NCBI RefSeq assembly: GCF_004168625.1
Contig: NZ_SDWW01000018.1
Span: forward strand, 1 to 64,000
Origin: Pengzhenrongella frigida
GTDB lineage: Bacteria > Actinomycetota > Actinomycetes > Actinomycetales > Cellulomonadaceae
Direction of reading: 5' to 3'
Length of the DNA stretch: 64,000 nt
Positions 44,384 through 53,081 of this stretch are shown here, one piece after another. Below the pieces are notes generated by a model that saw only the letters and a program-made list of their open reading frames with translations, did not search any database and was not told the DNA's origin. The position numbers and the translations under genes are program-made. The stretch's first letter is position 1. Each line of letters begins with the position of its first letter.

Positions 44384-45697
44384 ATGCGACGTGTCGTGAC
44401 TGACGAGAAGAATCCCGCGGACCTGTCAAAGGCTCGGCGGTGGTTCCTCCTCATTCTGGTCAGTATCGGTAGCTCGATCATCTACACGCCGGCGTATCTG
44501 AAGAGCGTGTTCTACGACCCGCTGATGGATTCTCTGGACCTGACCAACGCACAGCTGGGTGCGCTGCTCTCCGCGTACGCCATCACGGCGACCATCTGCT
44601 ACCTCCCCTCGGGCATCATCGCCGACAAGGTGCGCGTCCGGACGCTCGCCTCGGTGGGATTCATCAGCACCGCGTTGCTGACCTTCGTCTATGCGGCCCT
44701 GCCCTCGTACGGCACGTTGGTCGTGGTCTTCATCGGCATGGGCATCACCACGATCCTCATCTGGTGGGGAATTCGCTACAAGCTGGTGAGGCTGATCTCC
44801 GAGGAAGCGGAGTATGCGAAGAACATCGGGCTGAGCTACGGGTTCTACGGTGCCGCCGGTCTGGTGGTCGGTTTCGTCAACCTCGGAATCGTGAACGCCT
44901 TCGCGGACAATGTTGACACCGCCGTGACGGTGCTGCTCGCATTCCTTGGTGCATTGATCCTGGTGCTCGGCATTCTCTCGCTGATCTTCATCCCGAAGTT
45001 CGAGAACGAGCTGGCGGGTGGCGGCGAGTCCTTCAAGATCTCGGACTCCCTCGCGGCGCTCAAGAGCCCCGTCGTGTGGATCAGCGCCATGACCATGTTC
45101 TTCGTCTACTTCTACTACACCGGCGTGACCTACACGACGCCGTACCTGACGGACGTCTTCTCGGCGTCGTTGGTGATCGTCTCGGTGGTCGGCATCGTGC
45201 GCACCTACGGCGTGACCCTGCTGGCCGGGCCCGCGTTCGGTGGTCTGGCGCACAAGGCGCACTCGCCGGCACGCGTGATCTGGATCGGCTCGATCGCCAC
45301 CGCGGTCGCGCTGGTCGTCCTCGCGGTCATGCCGGTGAACTCCGGGATGATCATGGTCGCGGCTGGGATCGCGGTGCTCCTCGGCTTCATCGCCAACGGA
45401 GTCTTCGGCATCGTGTCGTCGCAGCTCACGGAGGGCAAGGTCCCGCTCGGGATGTTCGGCGCTGCGACCGGCATCCTGTCCGTGGTCGGCTTCCTTCCGG
45501 ACACGTTCTCCAGCGCCTGGTTCGGCGGGATGATCGACAACGAGGGAAACGCGGCCTACCCGAAGATCTTCCTGATCCTGGCGGTGAGCGGAGTTCTCGC
45601 GGCGGGGTCGTCGGTCCTGCTGCGCTGGTACATCAAGCGGTACCCGGCGACCGACCCCGAGCTCGAGCGGGTCCAGGCGGCGAGCGTCGCAGCATGA
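44384..45697 (+). CDS. MFS transporter, first gene of the cai-like cluster
   Basis: A 437-residue major facilitator with twelve hydrophobic segments; segment one contains FLLILVSIGSSIIYTPAYL, and the loop between segments two and three reads GIIADKVRVRTLA. An ideal ribosome site (AAGGAGGGG) precedes the ATG, so it is well translated. The stop overlaps the esterase ATG by four bases (ATGA). As first gene of a cluster with CaiA-, CaiB- and CaiC-like enzymes and no BCCT carrier, it is a candidate importer or exchanger of carnitine, gamma-butyrobetaine or an ester of these. That substrate is inference. Confidence 0.88.
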   Translation: MRRVVTDEKNPADLSKARRWFLLILVSIGSSIIYTPAYLKSVFYDPLMDSLDLTNAQLGALLSAYAITATICYLPSGIIADKVRVRTLASVGFISTALLTFVYAALPSYGTLVVVFIGMGITTILIWWGIRYKLVRLISEEAEYAKNIGLSYGFYGAAGLVVGFVNLGIVNAFADNVDTAVTVLLAFLGALILVLGILSLIFIPKFENELAGGGESFKISDSLAALKSPVVWISAMTMFFVYFYYTGVTYTTPYLTDVFSASLVIVSVVGIVRTYGVTLLAGPAFGGLAHKAHSPARVIWIGSIATAVALVVLAVMPVNSGMIMVAAGIAVLLGFIANGVFGIVSSQLTEGKVPLGMFGAATGILSVVGFLPDTFSSAWFGGMIDNEGNAAYPKIFLILAVSGVLAAGSSVLLRWYIKRYPATDPELERVQAASVAA

Positions 45698-46665
45698 AGA
45701 CCCCGGACGTCCTGGCGCGCGTGACCGTGCAGATGCGGGCTGTGCTCGACCGGCAGACCGCGCTGTCGGACGACGCGTTCGAGACCGACGTGGCCCTCGA
45801 GGAGATGCGCCGGCGCTACGCGCTGGAGCGGGTCTTCTGGAACGAGGGCGGGCCGGTGATGGTCGCGACCGTCGATGACCTCGTGCCAGGACCGTCCGGG
45901 AACATCCCGATCCGGGCTCATCGTCCGTCGGGCGCGAGCGGCCGACCGTGCATCGTCTACCTCCATGGCGGCGGGTTCGTCGTGGGCAACCTGGACACGC
46001 ACGACCGGATCATGCGCACGCTCGCGGAGCGCACCGGTTCCGTGGTGGTCGGGGTGGACTACAGCCTCTCGCCCGAGGCCAAGTTCCCGATGGCCGTGCG
46101 CGAGTGCGCGGCGGTCGTCCAGCACCTGAGGGCGGCCGGCGCCGCGCTGGGCATCGACGGGAACCACATCTCGTTGGCCGGCGACTCCGGTGGAGCAAAC
46201 CTGTGCCTGGCGACGACCCTCTACCTGCGAGACGAGGCCCCCGGCCAGGCCATCCGGTGCCTGATCCTCTACTACGGGATGTTCGGTCTGCGGGACTCCC
46301 TCTCCCAGCGGCTCTTCGGTGGGGAGTGGGACGGTCTTGCCCGGGCCGATCTCGACTACTACCTGCGCTGCTACACGACCGGGCCGCTCGATCTCGAGAG
46401 CCCGTACCTCGACTGCCTGTCCGCGGACCTGTCCGCGGGTGTGCCTCCCTGCTACATCGCGGCGTCGGGTCTCGACCCGTTGCGTGACGACAGCCTGGCG
46501 CTGTCGGCGTTGCTCCAGGAGGCGGACGTGCCGCACCGCCTGCGGGTCTTCCAGGGAGTGCTGCACGGCTTCCTGCATCACTCGCGGATGCTCCCCGAAG
46601 CCGGTGAGGCGCTCGCGGACGGTGCGGACTTCTACTGCGGCCTGCTCGCCGCGACCGCGCGCTAG
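45694..46665 (+). CDS. HSL-type alpha/beta-hydrolase esterase
   Basis: A 323-residue esterase of the hormone-sensitive-lipase group. The oxyanion motif is [10 protein letters not shown], the nucleophile is in [14 protein letters not shown], the acid in [10 protein letters not shown] and the His in VLHGFLHHS. The triad is complete and the length normal. Its ATG overlaps the transporter stop, so the two are translationally coupled and probably handle the same compound. In this cluster it could release carnitine or a related acid from an ester such as acylcarnitine; this is inferred from context. The E. coli cai operon has no equivalent gene. Confidence 0.88.
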   Translation: MKTPDVLARVTVQMRAVLDRQTALSDDAFETDVALEEMRRRYALERVFWNEGGPVMVATVDDLVPGPSGNIPIRAHRPSGASGRPCIVYLHGGGFVVGNLDTHDRIMRTLAERTGSVVVGVDYSLSPEAKFPMAVRECAAVVQHLRAAGAALGIDGNHISLAGDSGGANLCLATTLYLRDEAPGQAIRCLILYYGMFGLRDSLSQRLFGGEWDGLARADLDYYLRCYTTGPLDLESPYLDCLSADLSAGVPPCYIAASGLDPLRDDSLALSALLQEADVPHRLRVFQGVLHGFLHHSRMLPEAGEALADGADFYCGLLAATAR

Positions 46666-46736
46666 CGACCCGCTGCGCTGTGCGCCCGTGCGCCCGCAGC
46701 ACCCCAGAACCACACGACACAACGAAGGGCAACACA

Positions 46737-47870
46737 ATGGATTTCAGCCTCGACGAGGACCAGCAGCTCATGGTCCAGACGGTCGCTGAGCTCATGGCTC
46801 AGGAGAATTGGGAAGCGTACTTCCAGCAGTGCGAGGAGGCCCACCAGTACCCGGAGCGGTTCGTCGCGCAGCTCGCCGCCCTCGGTGTCGACTCCATCCT
46901 GCTGCCGGAGGACCGCGGCGGCATGGGGTCCGGGTGGGTCACCCTCGCCGCGGTGTGGGCGGAGCTCGGTCGGCTGGGTGCGCCCACGTACGTGCTGTAC
47001 CAGCTCCCGGCCTGGGACACGATCCTGCGGGAGGGCACCGCGGAGCAGATCGACAAGATCATGGCCTACCAGGGCACCGGCAAGCAGGTCTGGAACTCGG
47101 CGATGACGGAGCCCGGCGCGGGCTCGGGCCTGGGTGCGCTGCAGACCACCTACACCCGGCGCGACGGCAAGGTCTACCTCACCGGCCACAAGACGTTCAT
47201 CACGTCGAGCGCGCACGTGCCCTACCTCGTGGTCATGTCGCGCGACTCCGCGAACCCCGACACCTTCACCGAGTGGCTCGTGGACATGAGCCTGCCCGGG
47301 ATCACCAAGGAGCCGCTCGAGAAGCTGGGGCTGCGCATGGACAGCTGCTGCGAGATCTACTTCGACGAGGTGGAGCTCGCGGAGACCGACCTGTTCGGCA
47401 CCGAGGGCCGGGGCTTCGCCCGCGGGGTCGACGACTTCGACTTCGAGCGGTTCCTCGTCGCGTGCTCCGACTACGGGATGGCGTACTGCGCGTTCGAGGA
47501 CGCCGCGCGCTATGCGAACCAGCGCGAGCAGGGCGGCGAGAAGATCGCCCGCTACCAGCTCACCCAGGAGAAGTTCTGCAACATGCAGATCCGGCTCACG
47601 AACATGCGCAACATGCTCTTCGAGATCGCGTGGAAGTTCGACAACGGGCTCATGGGCCGGGGCGACTGCTCGATGGCCAAGTACTACTGCGCTCGGGCGT
47701 CCTTCGAGGTCGTGGACGATGCTCTGCAGGTCTTCGCCGGGATCGGCATCACGGGCAACCACCGGGTCGCACGGTTCTGGCGCGACCTCCGCGTGGACCG
47801 GGTCTCCGGCGGCACCGACGAGATGATGATCCTCACCTCCGGCCGGGCTGTCCTCAAGGCATACCGCTGA
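46737..47870 (+). CDS. caiA: CaiA-like crotonobetainyl-CoA reductase (acyl-CoA dehydrogenase family)
   Basis: A 377-residue acyl-CoA dehydrogenase-fold protein that reads very much like E. coli CaiA (380 residues). Shared blocks include [47 protein letters not shown] and [19 protein letters not shown]. In E. coli this enzyme reduces crotonobetainyl-CoA to gamma-butyrobetainyl-CoA with electrons from the FixAB flavoprotein; in the reverse sense it could act as dehydrogenase. No etf or fix genes lie nearby. The Glu in FERFLVA aligns with the isovaleryl-type catalytic base. GAAGGG precedes the ATG at 46737. The assignment comes from remembered sequence similarity, not a search. Confidence 0.87.
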   Translation: MDFSLDEDQQLMVQTVAELMAQENWEAYFQQCEEAHQYPERFVAQLAALGVDSILLPEDRGGMGSGWVTLAAVWAELGRLGAPTYVLYQLPAWDTILREGTAEQIDKIMAYQGTGKQVWNSAMTEPGAGSGLGALQTTYTRRDGKVYLTGHKTFITSSAHVPYLVVMSRDSANPDTFTEWLVDMSLPGITKEPLEKLGLRMDSCCEIYFDEVELAETDLFGTEGRGFARGVDDFDFERFLVACSDYGMAYCAFEDAARYANQREQGGEKIARYQLTQEKFCNMQIRLTNMRNMLFEIAWKFDNGLMGRGDCSMAKYYCARASFEVVDDALQVFAGIGITGNHRVARFWRDLRVDRVSGGTDEMMILTSGRAVLKAYR

Positions 47871-47880
47871 CGGCGCGAAG

Positions 47881-47945
47881 AGCCCGATAGACACGGCGCG
47901 CAGCGCGCGATGAACACGGCAGCGACGAGCCCGATGAACACGAGG
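47881..47945. repeat. Three imperfect direct repeats before caiB
   Basis: The motif CGATGAACACGGC occurs three times with small changes (around 47885, 47907 and 47932), 22-25 bases apart, in the caiA-caiB interval. Two copies create in-frame ATG codons upstream of the likely caiB start. They may be slippage products or binding sites. Confidence 0.55.
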
Positions 47946-47957
47946 GAAGAAGCGAAG

Positions 47958-49169
47958 ATGGCGAACGAGTCAGCGGTCCCGGCCTTCGGTGTGCTGGAGG
48001 GCGTGAAGGTCGTGTACTCGGCGGTGGAGATCGCCGCGCCGACGGCGGCCGCCCTCATGGCCGAGTGGGGCGCGGATGTCGTGTGGATCGAGAACGCCCG
48101 CACGGGGGACTCGATGCGGGACACCGCCTACGTCAAGGAGATGGAGCGCCGCAACCAGCGCAGCATCGCGTTCAACCCGTTCTCCGAGGACGGCCGCGAG
48201 GTGCTGTTCCGGCTCATCGAGGGTGCCGACATCTTCATCGAGTCGAGCAAGGGCCCGACCTACGCGCGGCGCGGCATCACGGACGAGGTGCTGTGGGAGC
48301 ACAACCCCAAGCTCGTCATCGTCCACGTGTCCGGGTTCGGTCAGACCGGGGTGGAGGACCGGATCCAGCGCGCGGCCTACGACCTGACGGTCCAGGCGTA
48401 CAGCGGCTACCTGTCCCAGAACGGGACACCGGATCAGCCCATGGCCCCCGCACCGTACGTCGGGGACTACTTCACGTCGCTCATGGTGGTCGGATCGGCG
48501 CTCGCGGCGCTGCAGAAGGCGCAGCGCAGCGGGGTGGGGGAGAGCGTCGACGTCGCGATGTACGAGGTGATGCTCCGCGTCGGGGCCTACTACATGATGG
48601 ACTACCTCAACGAGGGCATCACCTACCCCCGCGCCGGCGCGCGGCACCAGAACCTCTGCGCGATCGGCGAGTACAAGTGCCGCGACGGTTTCCTCGGGCT
48701 CTGCGCCTACGGGGTCAAGCAGAACAAGTACCTGCTCGAGCGCATCGGCCTCGGTCACCTGTGGGGGACCGAGGACTACCCGGAGGACACCAGCGCGCTG
48801 TGGTTGAACGGGCCGCAGGCTGAGCTCATCGAGCGCAAGCTCGACGAGTTCCTCCTGACCCAGGACGCCGCGGAGGTCGAGAAGGAGTTCTCCGCGGTCG
48901 GCATCGCGGCGAACGCGATCCTCGACTTCGATGCGCTCACGCACGAGGAGCACGTGCAGCAGCGTGAGGTCTTCGTCGAGTGGCAGACGCAGGCCGGGGT
49001 CCCGGTCAAGGGCGTCGGCATCTTCCCCAAGTTCAGCAGGAACCCCGGCCAGATCTGGCGACCCATGCCGACCCTCGGCATGGACACGGACGTCGTCCTC
49101 GCCGAGGCCGGCTACACGGCCGAGCAGATCGCGGAGCTGGCCGAGCGTGGCACGGTCAGGCGGGACTGA
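47958..49169 (+). CDS. caiB: CaiB-like L-carnitine CoA-transferase (class III CoA-transferase)
   Basis: A 403-residue class III CoA-transferase close in length and sequence to E. coli CaiB (405). Shared blocks include AEWGADVVWIENA, DIFIESSKGPTYARRGITDE, HNPKLVIVHVSGFGQ, GESVDVAMYEVMLR, ARHQNLCAIGEYKCRDGF and NPGQIWRPMPTLGMDT. It would move CoA between gamma-butyrobetainyl- or crotonobetainyl-CoA and carnitine. The likely start is ATG 47958 with AGGGAAGAAG upstream; two earlier in-frame ATG codons lie in the direct repeats. The stop overlaps the next ATG (TGATG), so CaiB and CaiC are coupled. The catalytic Asp of the family (near 169 in E. coli) is probably in GESVDVAMYE or the preceding helix; I did not fix it exactly. 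Confidence 0.87.
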   Translation: MANESAVPAFGVLEGVKVVYSAVEIAAPTAAALMAEWGADVVWIENARTGDSMRDTAYVKEMERRNQRSIAFNPFSEDGREVLFRLIEGADIFIESSKGPTYARRGITDEVLWEHNPKLVIVHVSGFGQTGVEDRIQRAAYDLTVQAYSGYLSQNGTPDQPMAPAPYVGDYFTSLMVVGSALAALQKAQRSGVGESVDVAMYEVMLRVGAYYMMDYLNEGITYPRAGARHQNLCAIGEYKCRDGFLGLCAYGVKQNKYLLERIGLGHLWGTEDYPEDTSALWLNGPQAELIERKLDEFLLTQDAAEVEKEFSAVGIAANAILDFDALTHEEHVQQREVFVEWQTQAGVPVKGVGIFPKFSRNPGQIWRPMPTLGMDTDVVLAEAGYTAEQIAELAERGTVRRD

Positions 49170-50758
49170 TGGAGGTCGGGCTCGGGCGAGGCGCCGAGGA
49201 CAAGGCGGACCCCGTGGGGAACCGCACCCTGCGGGACCTGTGGGACGACCTGGGTGCGCAGTGCGGTGAGCGCACGTTCCTGGTCTTCGAGGACCGTGCC
49301 GGGGTCGTCGTCGAGTACACGTACGCACAGTTCAACGCGTTGATCACCCGATCGGCCAACCTCTTCCGGTCGCTCGGTGTCGGGCGGGGCGACGCCGTCG
49401 CCGTGCACCTGCGCAACAGCCCCGAGCTGCTCATGTGCATGTTCGGTCTGACCGCGATCGGCGCGGTGATGGTGCCGCTGCACCCGAGCAGCACGCGCGC
49501 GGAGTGCGCCGACATCATCTCCCGGGTCGGTGTGCTCGCGGTGGTGTTCGAGGCGGACTCCCTGGCCCTCTACGGTGCCGGCGGTCCCGGCACCGACCAC
49601 ATCGCCGTCCCGCACGCGCTGCTCGCCCGGAGCCGGGAGCCCGTGCCGGGAACGATCTCGTTCGAGACGGCGCGTGACGCGCAGCCGGACCGCCGGACGG
49701 AGTCGTTGCCGCTGGGCAGCGATGACGTCGCCGGAATTGTCTTCACCTCCGGGACGACCGCGCGGTCCAAGGGCGTGGTTCTCACGCACGCCAACCTGCT
49801 GTTCTCCGGCATCTTCGTCCAGTGGCAGGCGAACCTCACGTCCGGGGACCGGCTGCTCACGACCATGCCCGCCTGCCACGTGAACTTCCAGCTCAACGCG
49901 CTCATGCCGGTGCTCCATACCGGCGCGACGTTGATCATGCTGGAGCGGTACAGCGCCAGGTCGTTCTGGCGGCAGGTGTGCCACCACGAGGCGACGGTGG
50001 TCCAGAGCATCGCCATGATCGTACGGACGATGCTGCTGCAGCCGCCGGGGGACTGGGAGGCGGACAACCGGGTCCGTGAGGTCCTGTACTACCTGCCGAT
50101 CACGGACGAGGAGAAGGTTCGCTTCGAGAAGCGCTTCGCGACCCGCATCCTCAACTCGTACGGCACGAGCGAGACGCTCGTCGGAGTGATCACCGACCCA
50201 CCCGTCGGCGAACGCCGCTGGCCGTCCATCGGGCGGATCGGCCGGGGCTACGAGGCCAGGATCGCCGACGACGACGGTCGCGAGGTGCCCCCGGGCGTCG
50301 TGGGCGAGATCCAGGTGCGCGGTGTCCCCGGCCGCACGCTCATGAAGGAGTACTTCCACGATCCCGCGGCGACCGCGGCGGCAGCCGCCGGTGACGGGTG
50401 GATGCACAGCGGTGACCTCGGCTACGTCGACGCGGAGGGCTGGTTCACCTTCGTGGAACGGCGCACGCACCTGATCAAGCGCGCGGGGGAGACCATCTCC
50501 CCGGCCGAGGTCGAGGCCGTCCTCACCGACTGCCCGGGTGTCTGCGAAGCGGCGGTGATCGGCGTCCCCGATCCGATCCACGACGAGGCCGTCAAGGCGT
50601 TCGTCGTGCTGGCCCCGGGCGCCGCGCTGACGGCGCAGGACGCGCAGGACTACTGCCGGACCCGGCTCGCCGGGTTCAAGGTGCCCACCGTCGTGGAGAT
50701 CGTGCCAGCCCTGCCGCACACCAGCAGCTACAAGGTCGAGAAGAGCCGCCTTGGGTGA
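49169..50758 (+). CDS. caiC: CaiC-like carnitine/crotonobetaine-CoA ligase
   Basis: A 529-residue adenylate-forming ligase. The AMP-binding P-loop is FTSGTTARSKGVVLTH. Blocks shared with E. coli CaiC include LRDLWDDLGAQ, RSANLFRSLGVGRGD, RRWPSIGRIGRGYEARI, GVPGRTLMKEYFHDP and DPIHDEAVKAFVVL, which set it apart from general FadD ligases. It would activate carnitine, crotonobetaine or gamma-butyrobetaine with ATP and CoA. Its ATG overlaps the CaiB stop. The C-terminal hinge reads GWMHSGDLGYVDAEGW. A lysine in SYKVEKSRLG stands at the adenylation-lysine region. Confidence 0.86.
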   Translation: MEVGLGRGAEDKADPVGNRTLRDLWDDLGAQCGERTFLVFEDRAGVVVEYTYAQFNALITRSANLFRSLGVGRGDAVAVHLRNSPELLMCMFGLTAIGAVMVPLHPSSTRAECADIISRVGVLAVVFEADSLALYGAGGPGTDHIAVPHALLARSREPVPGTISFETARDAQPDRRTESLPLGSDDVAGIVFTSGTTARSKGVVLTHANLLFSGIFVQWQANLTSGDRLLTTMPACHVNFQLNALMPVLHTGATLIMLERYSARSFWRQVCHHEATVVQSIAMIVRTMLLQPPGDWEADNRVREVLYYLPITDEEKVRFEKRFATRILNSYGTSETLVGVITDPPVGERRWPSIGRIGRGYEARIADDDGREVPPGVVGEIQVRGVPGRTLMKEYFHDPAATAAAAAGDGWMHSGDLGYVDAEGWFTFVERRTHLIKRAGETISPAEVEAVLTDCPGVCEAAVIGVPDPIHDEAVKAFVVLAPGAALTAQDAQDYCRTRLAGFKVPTVVEIVPALPHTSSYKVEKSRLG

Positions 50759-50810
50759 GGCGCCGGCGAACGCGGTCAGGACGGCACGAGAACAAGTGAG
50801 AGGTACGGCA

Positions 50811-51662
50811 ATGGCGATCAACACGGAGATGGTCGGGCAGACGTTCGGCCCGTTCGAGCGTGAGTACGACTACAAGGACCTGATCCTGTTCGCGCTCGGC
50901 TGCGGCTGCGGCGCCGATGGCCGGACGGATCTGGAGTACGTGTACGAGAAGGACCTCAAGGTCCTGCCGATGTTCGGCGCGATGCCGATCGTGGACAGCG
51001 AGGTCACCAAGACGATCGACTACGGGTACAACTACGCGGGCTCGCTCCACTGGGGCTTCGACCTCACGTTCCACCGGCCGATCACGAAGCTGTCCGGCAA
51101 GCTGAGCACCTCCGTGCTGCTCAAGGGCCTCTTCGACCGCGGCGAGGGGCGTGGCCTGCTCGCGCAGCACGTCGGTGACACGTACGACGAGGAGGGCAAC
51201 CTGCTCTTCACCAACGAGAGCTGGGACTGCCTGATCTACGACGGCGGCTGGGGCGGTCCGGCCGCACCGAAGGACGTCGTCGAGATCCCCGACCGGGAGC
51301 CCGACTTCGAGGTCGAGGAGCGGGTCCCGGAGAACCAGGCCCTGATCTACCGGCTCTCGGGCGACTTCCACCCCCAGCACGTCGACTGGGACTACGCCCG
51401 CGCCAATGGGCAGATGAAGCCGATCCTGCACGCGGTGAGCTTCGCCGGCGTGGCGAGCCGGCACTTCATCCAGAGCGTCATCCCCGGCGAGCCCGAGCGC
51501 CTGACCCGGTTCAAGACCCGGATCACCGCCTCCGTGCTGCCCGGTGCGACGCTGAAGACCCAGATGTGGGTCATGGGCGAGGGTGTGGTGCACTTCCGTG
51601 TGATCGACGCGTTCGCCCAGGCCAAGCCGTACCTGAACTTCGGCATCATCGAATGGTCCTGA
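50811..51662 (+). CDS. MaoC-type (hydratase 2) dehydratase replacing CaiD
   Basis: A 283-residue protein with two hot-dog halves, as in eukaryotic-type enoyl-CoA hydratase 2. The second half has the family signature as YRLSGDFHPQHVDWDYA followed by GQMKPILHAVSFAGVASRH. The catalytic Asp and His of the D-x-x-x-x-H pair are kept, while the intervening Asn of the usual SGDxNPxH is His. It lies 52 bases after CaiC with GAGAGG upstream of the ATG. In the E. coli operon this step (carnityl-CoA to crotonobetainyl-CoA) is done by CaiD, a crotonase of unrelated fold, so this protein is a candidate non-homologous carnityl-CoA dehydratase. Family certain; substrate inferred. Confidence 0.85.
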   Translation: MAINTEMVGQTFGPFEREYDYKDLILFALGCGCGADGRTDLEYVYEKDLKVLPMFGAMPIVDSEVTKTIDYGYNYAGSLHWGFDLTFHRPITKLSGKLSTSVLLKGLFDRGEGRGLLAQHVGDTYDEEGNLLFTNESWDCLIYDGGWGGPAAPKDVVEIPDREPDFEVEERVPENQALIYRLSGDFHPQHVDWDYARANGQMKPILHAVSFAGVASRHFIQSVIPGEPERLTRFKTRITASVLPGATLKTQMWVMGEGVVHFRVIDAFAQAKPYLNFGIIEWS

Positions 51663-51677
51663 ACGCGGTGAGCTCTC

Positions 51678-53063
51678 GTGGCTGAGCGGGTGCTGCTCGA
51701 CGACGTCGAGATGACGCCCTTCCTCAAGAAGGTGACGCTGTTCTCCAGCGGCGGTCCGTTCCTGGACGGCTACGTTCTGGCGATCATCGGGGTCGCGATC
51801 GACCAGATGGTGCGCAACGACGAGCTGGCGCTCGACGGCGGGTGGATCTCGGCGATCAGCGCCGCGGCCCTGGTCGGGCTGTTCCTCGGGACGTCGATCG
51901 GCGGCTACATCACCGACCGCATCGGCCGCAAGCGCATGTTCCTCATCGACGTGGTGGCGATCCTGCTGCTCTCGCTGGGCACGGCCTTCGTCACGACACC
52001 GCTGATGCTGGTGGTGATGCGATTCGGGATCGGTCTGGTGATCGGCGCGGACTATCCCATCGCCACCTCGATGGTCGCCGAGTTCACCCCGCGTCGATAC
52101 CGCGCGATCTCGATGGGCTTCATCGCCGCGATCTGGTACGTCGGCGCGAACGCCGCGTACATCGTCGGGTACCTCCTGGCCGACGTCGATGGTGGCTGGC
52201 GCTGGATGCTCGGCAGCGCCGTCGTCCCGTGCCTGGTCATCCTGATCGGCCGGTGGGGGATCCCGGAGTCGCCGCGTTGGCTGGCGAGCAAGAACAGGAT
52301 CGCCGAGGCCGAGGCGATCCTTCGGCAGATGTTCGGTGCGCACGTCGAGCTCGAGCCCGGACCGTCGACCAAGACCCGGTACCGCGCGCTGTTCGAGCCG
52401 CGGAACCTGTCGAAGGTGGTGTTCGTCGGGACGATCTGGCTGTGCCAGGCGGTGCCGATGTTTGCCATCTACACCTTCGGTCCGCGCATCATGGCGGCCT
52501 TCGGCCTGAGCGAGGGGCGCTTGAGCGTGCTCGGCGAGGTGCTCATCGGCACCTTCTTCATGATCGGCTGCATCCCGGCCATGTTCTGGGCCAACTCCAT
52601 GGGTCGGCGTCGGCTGCTCATCGGCAGCTTCGCCATCATGACTCTCGCCCTGGCCGTCCTCGGCGCCCTGCCGGTGGCCGGCACGTGGGTCGTGATCGTC
52701 TGCTTCGCCGTCTATGCGTTCTTCTCCGGCGGGCCCGGCAACCTGCAGTGGCTCTACCCCAACGAGCTGTTCCCGACCGACATCCGGGCGTCTGCGGTCG
52801 GCGCCGCCATGGCGCTCAGCCGCATCGGCACCGTCGTCGCCATGTACGTGCTCCCGGGATTCCTCAGCACCCACGGCACGCGGGCGACGATGGTCGCCGG
52901 AGCGGTGATCTCCGCGGTCGGTCTGCTCGTCGCCATCCCGTTGGCTCCGGAGACTCGTGGCCTCACCCTGGGCGAGTCGAGCCAGCTCCGCCTCGGACGG
53001 CGCGAGCCAGCCGGCGACCAGCACCCGTCCCCGGCCCGGCGCGCGCCCGCGGGACTGCGCTGA
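51678..53063 (+). CDS. MFS transporter (sugar-porter/MHS type), last gene of the cai-like cluster
   Basis: A 461-residue major facilitator with twelve hydrophobic segments. It has the sugar-porter and metabolite-symporter signatures GGYITDRIGRKRMFL and PESPRWLASKNRIAEAEAIL, and a central cytoplasmic loop after segment six. The GTG at 51678 follows GGTGAG, 15 bases after the MaoC stop. Within this cluster it is the second candidate carrier for carnitine or its product; it differs from the first MFS protein, so the two may import and export. It converges with the LuxR-type regulator 18 bases on. Confidence 0.85.
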   Translation: MAERVLLDDVEMTPFLKKVTLFSSGGPFLDGYVLAIIGVAIDQMVRNDELALDGGWISAISAAALVGLFLGTSIGGYITDRIGRKRMFLIDVVAILLLSLGTAFVTTPLMLVVMRFGIGLVIGADYPIATSMVAEFTPRRYRAISMGFIAAIWYVGANAAYIVGYLLADVDGGWRWMLGSAVVPCLVILIGRWGIPESPRWLASKNRIAEAEAILRQMFGAHVELEPGPSTKTRYRALFEPRNLSKVVFVGTIWLCQAVPMFAIYTFGPRIMAAFGLSEGRLSVLGEVLIGTFFMIGCIPAMFWANSMGRRRLLIGSFAIMTLALAVLGALPVAGTWVVIVCFAVYAFFSGGPGNLQWLYPNELFPTDIRASAVGAAMALSRIGTVVAMYVLPGFLSTHGTRATMVAGAVISAVGLLVAIPLAPETRGLTLGESSQLRLGRREPAGDQHPSPARRAPAGLR

Positions 53064-53081
53064 GGCGCGCGGCGGGACCCG

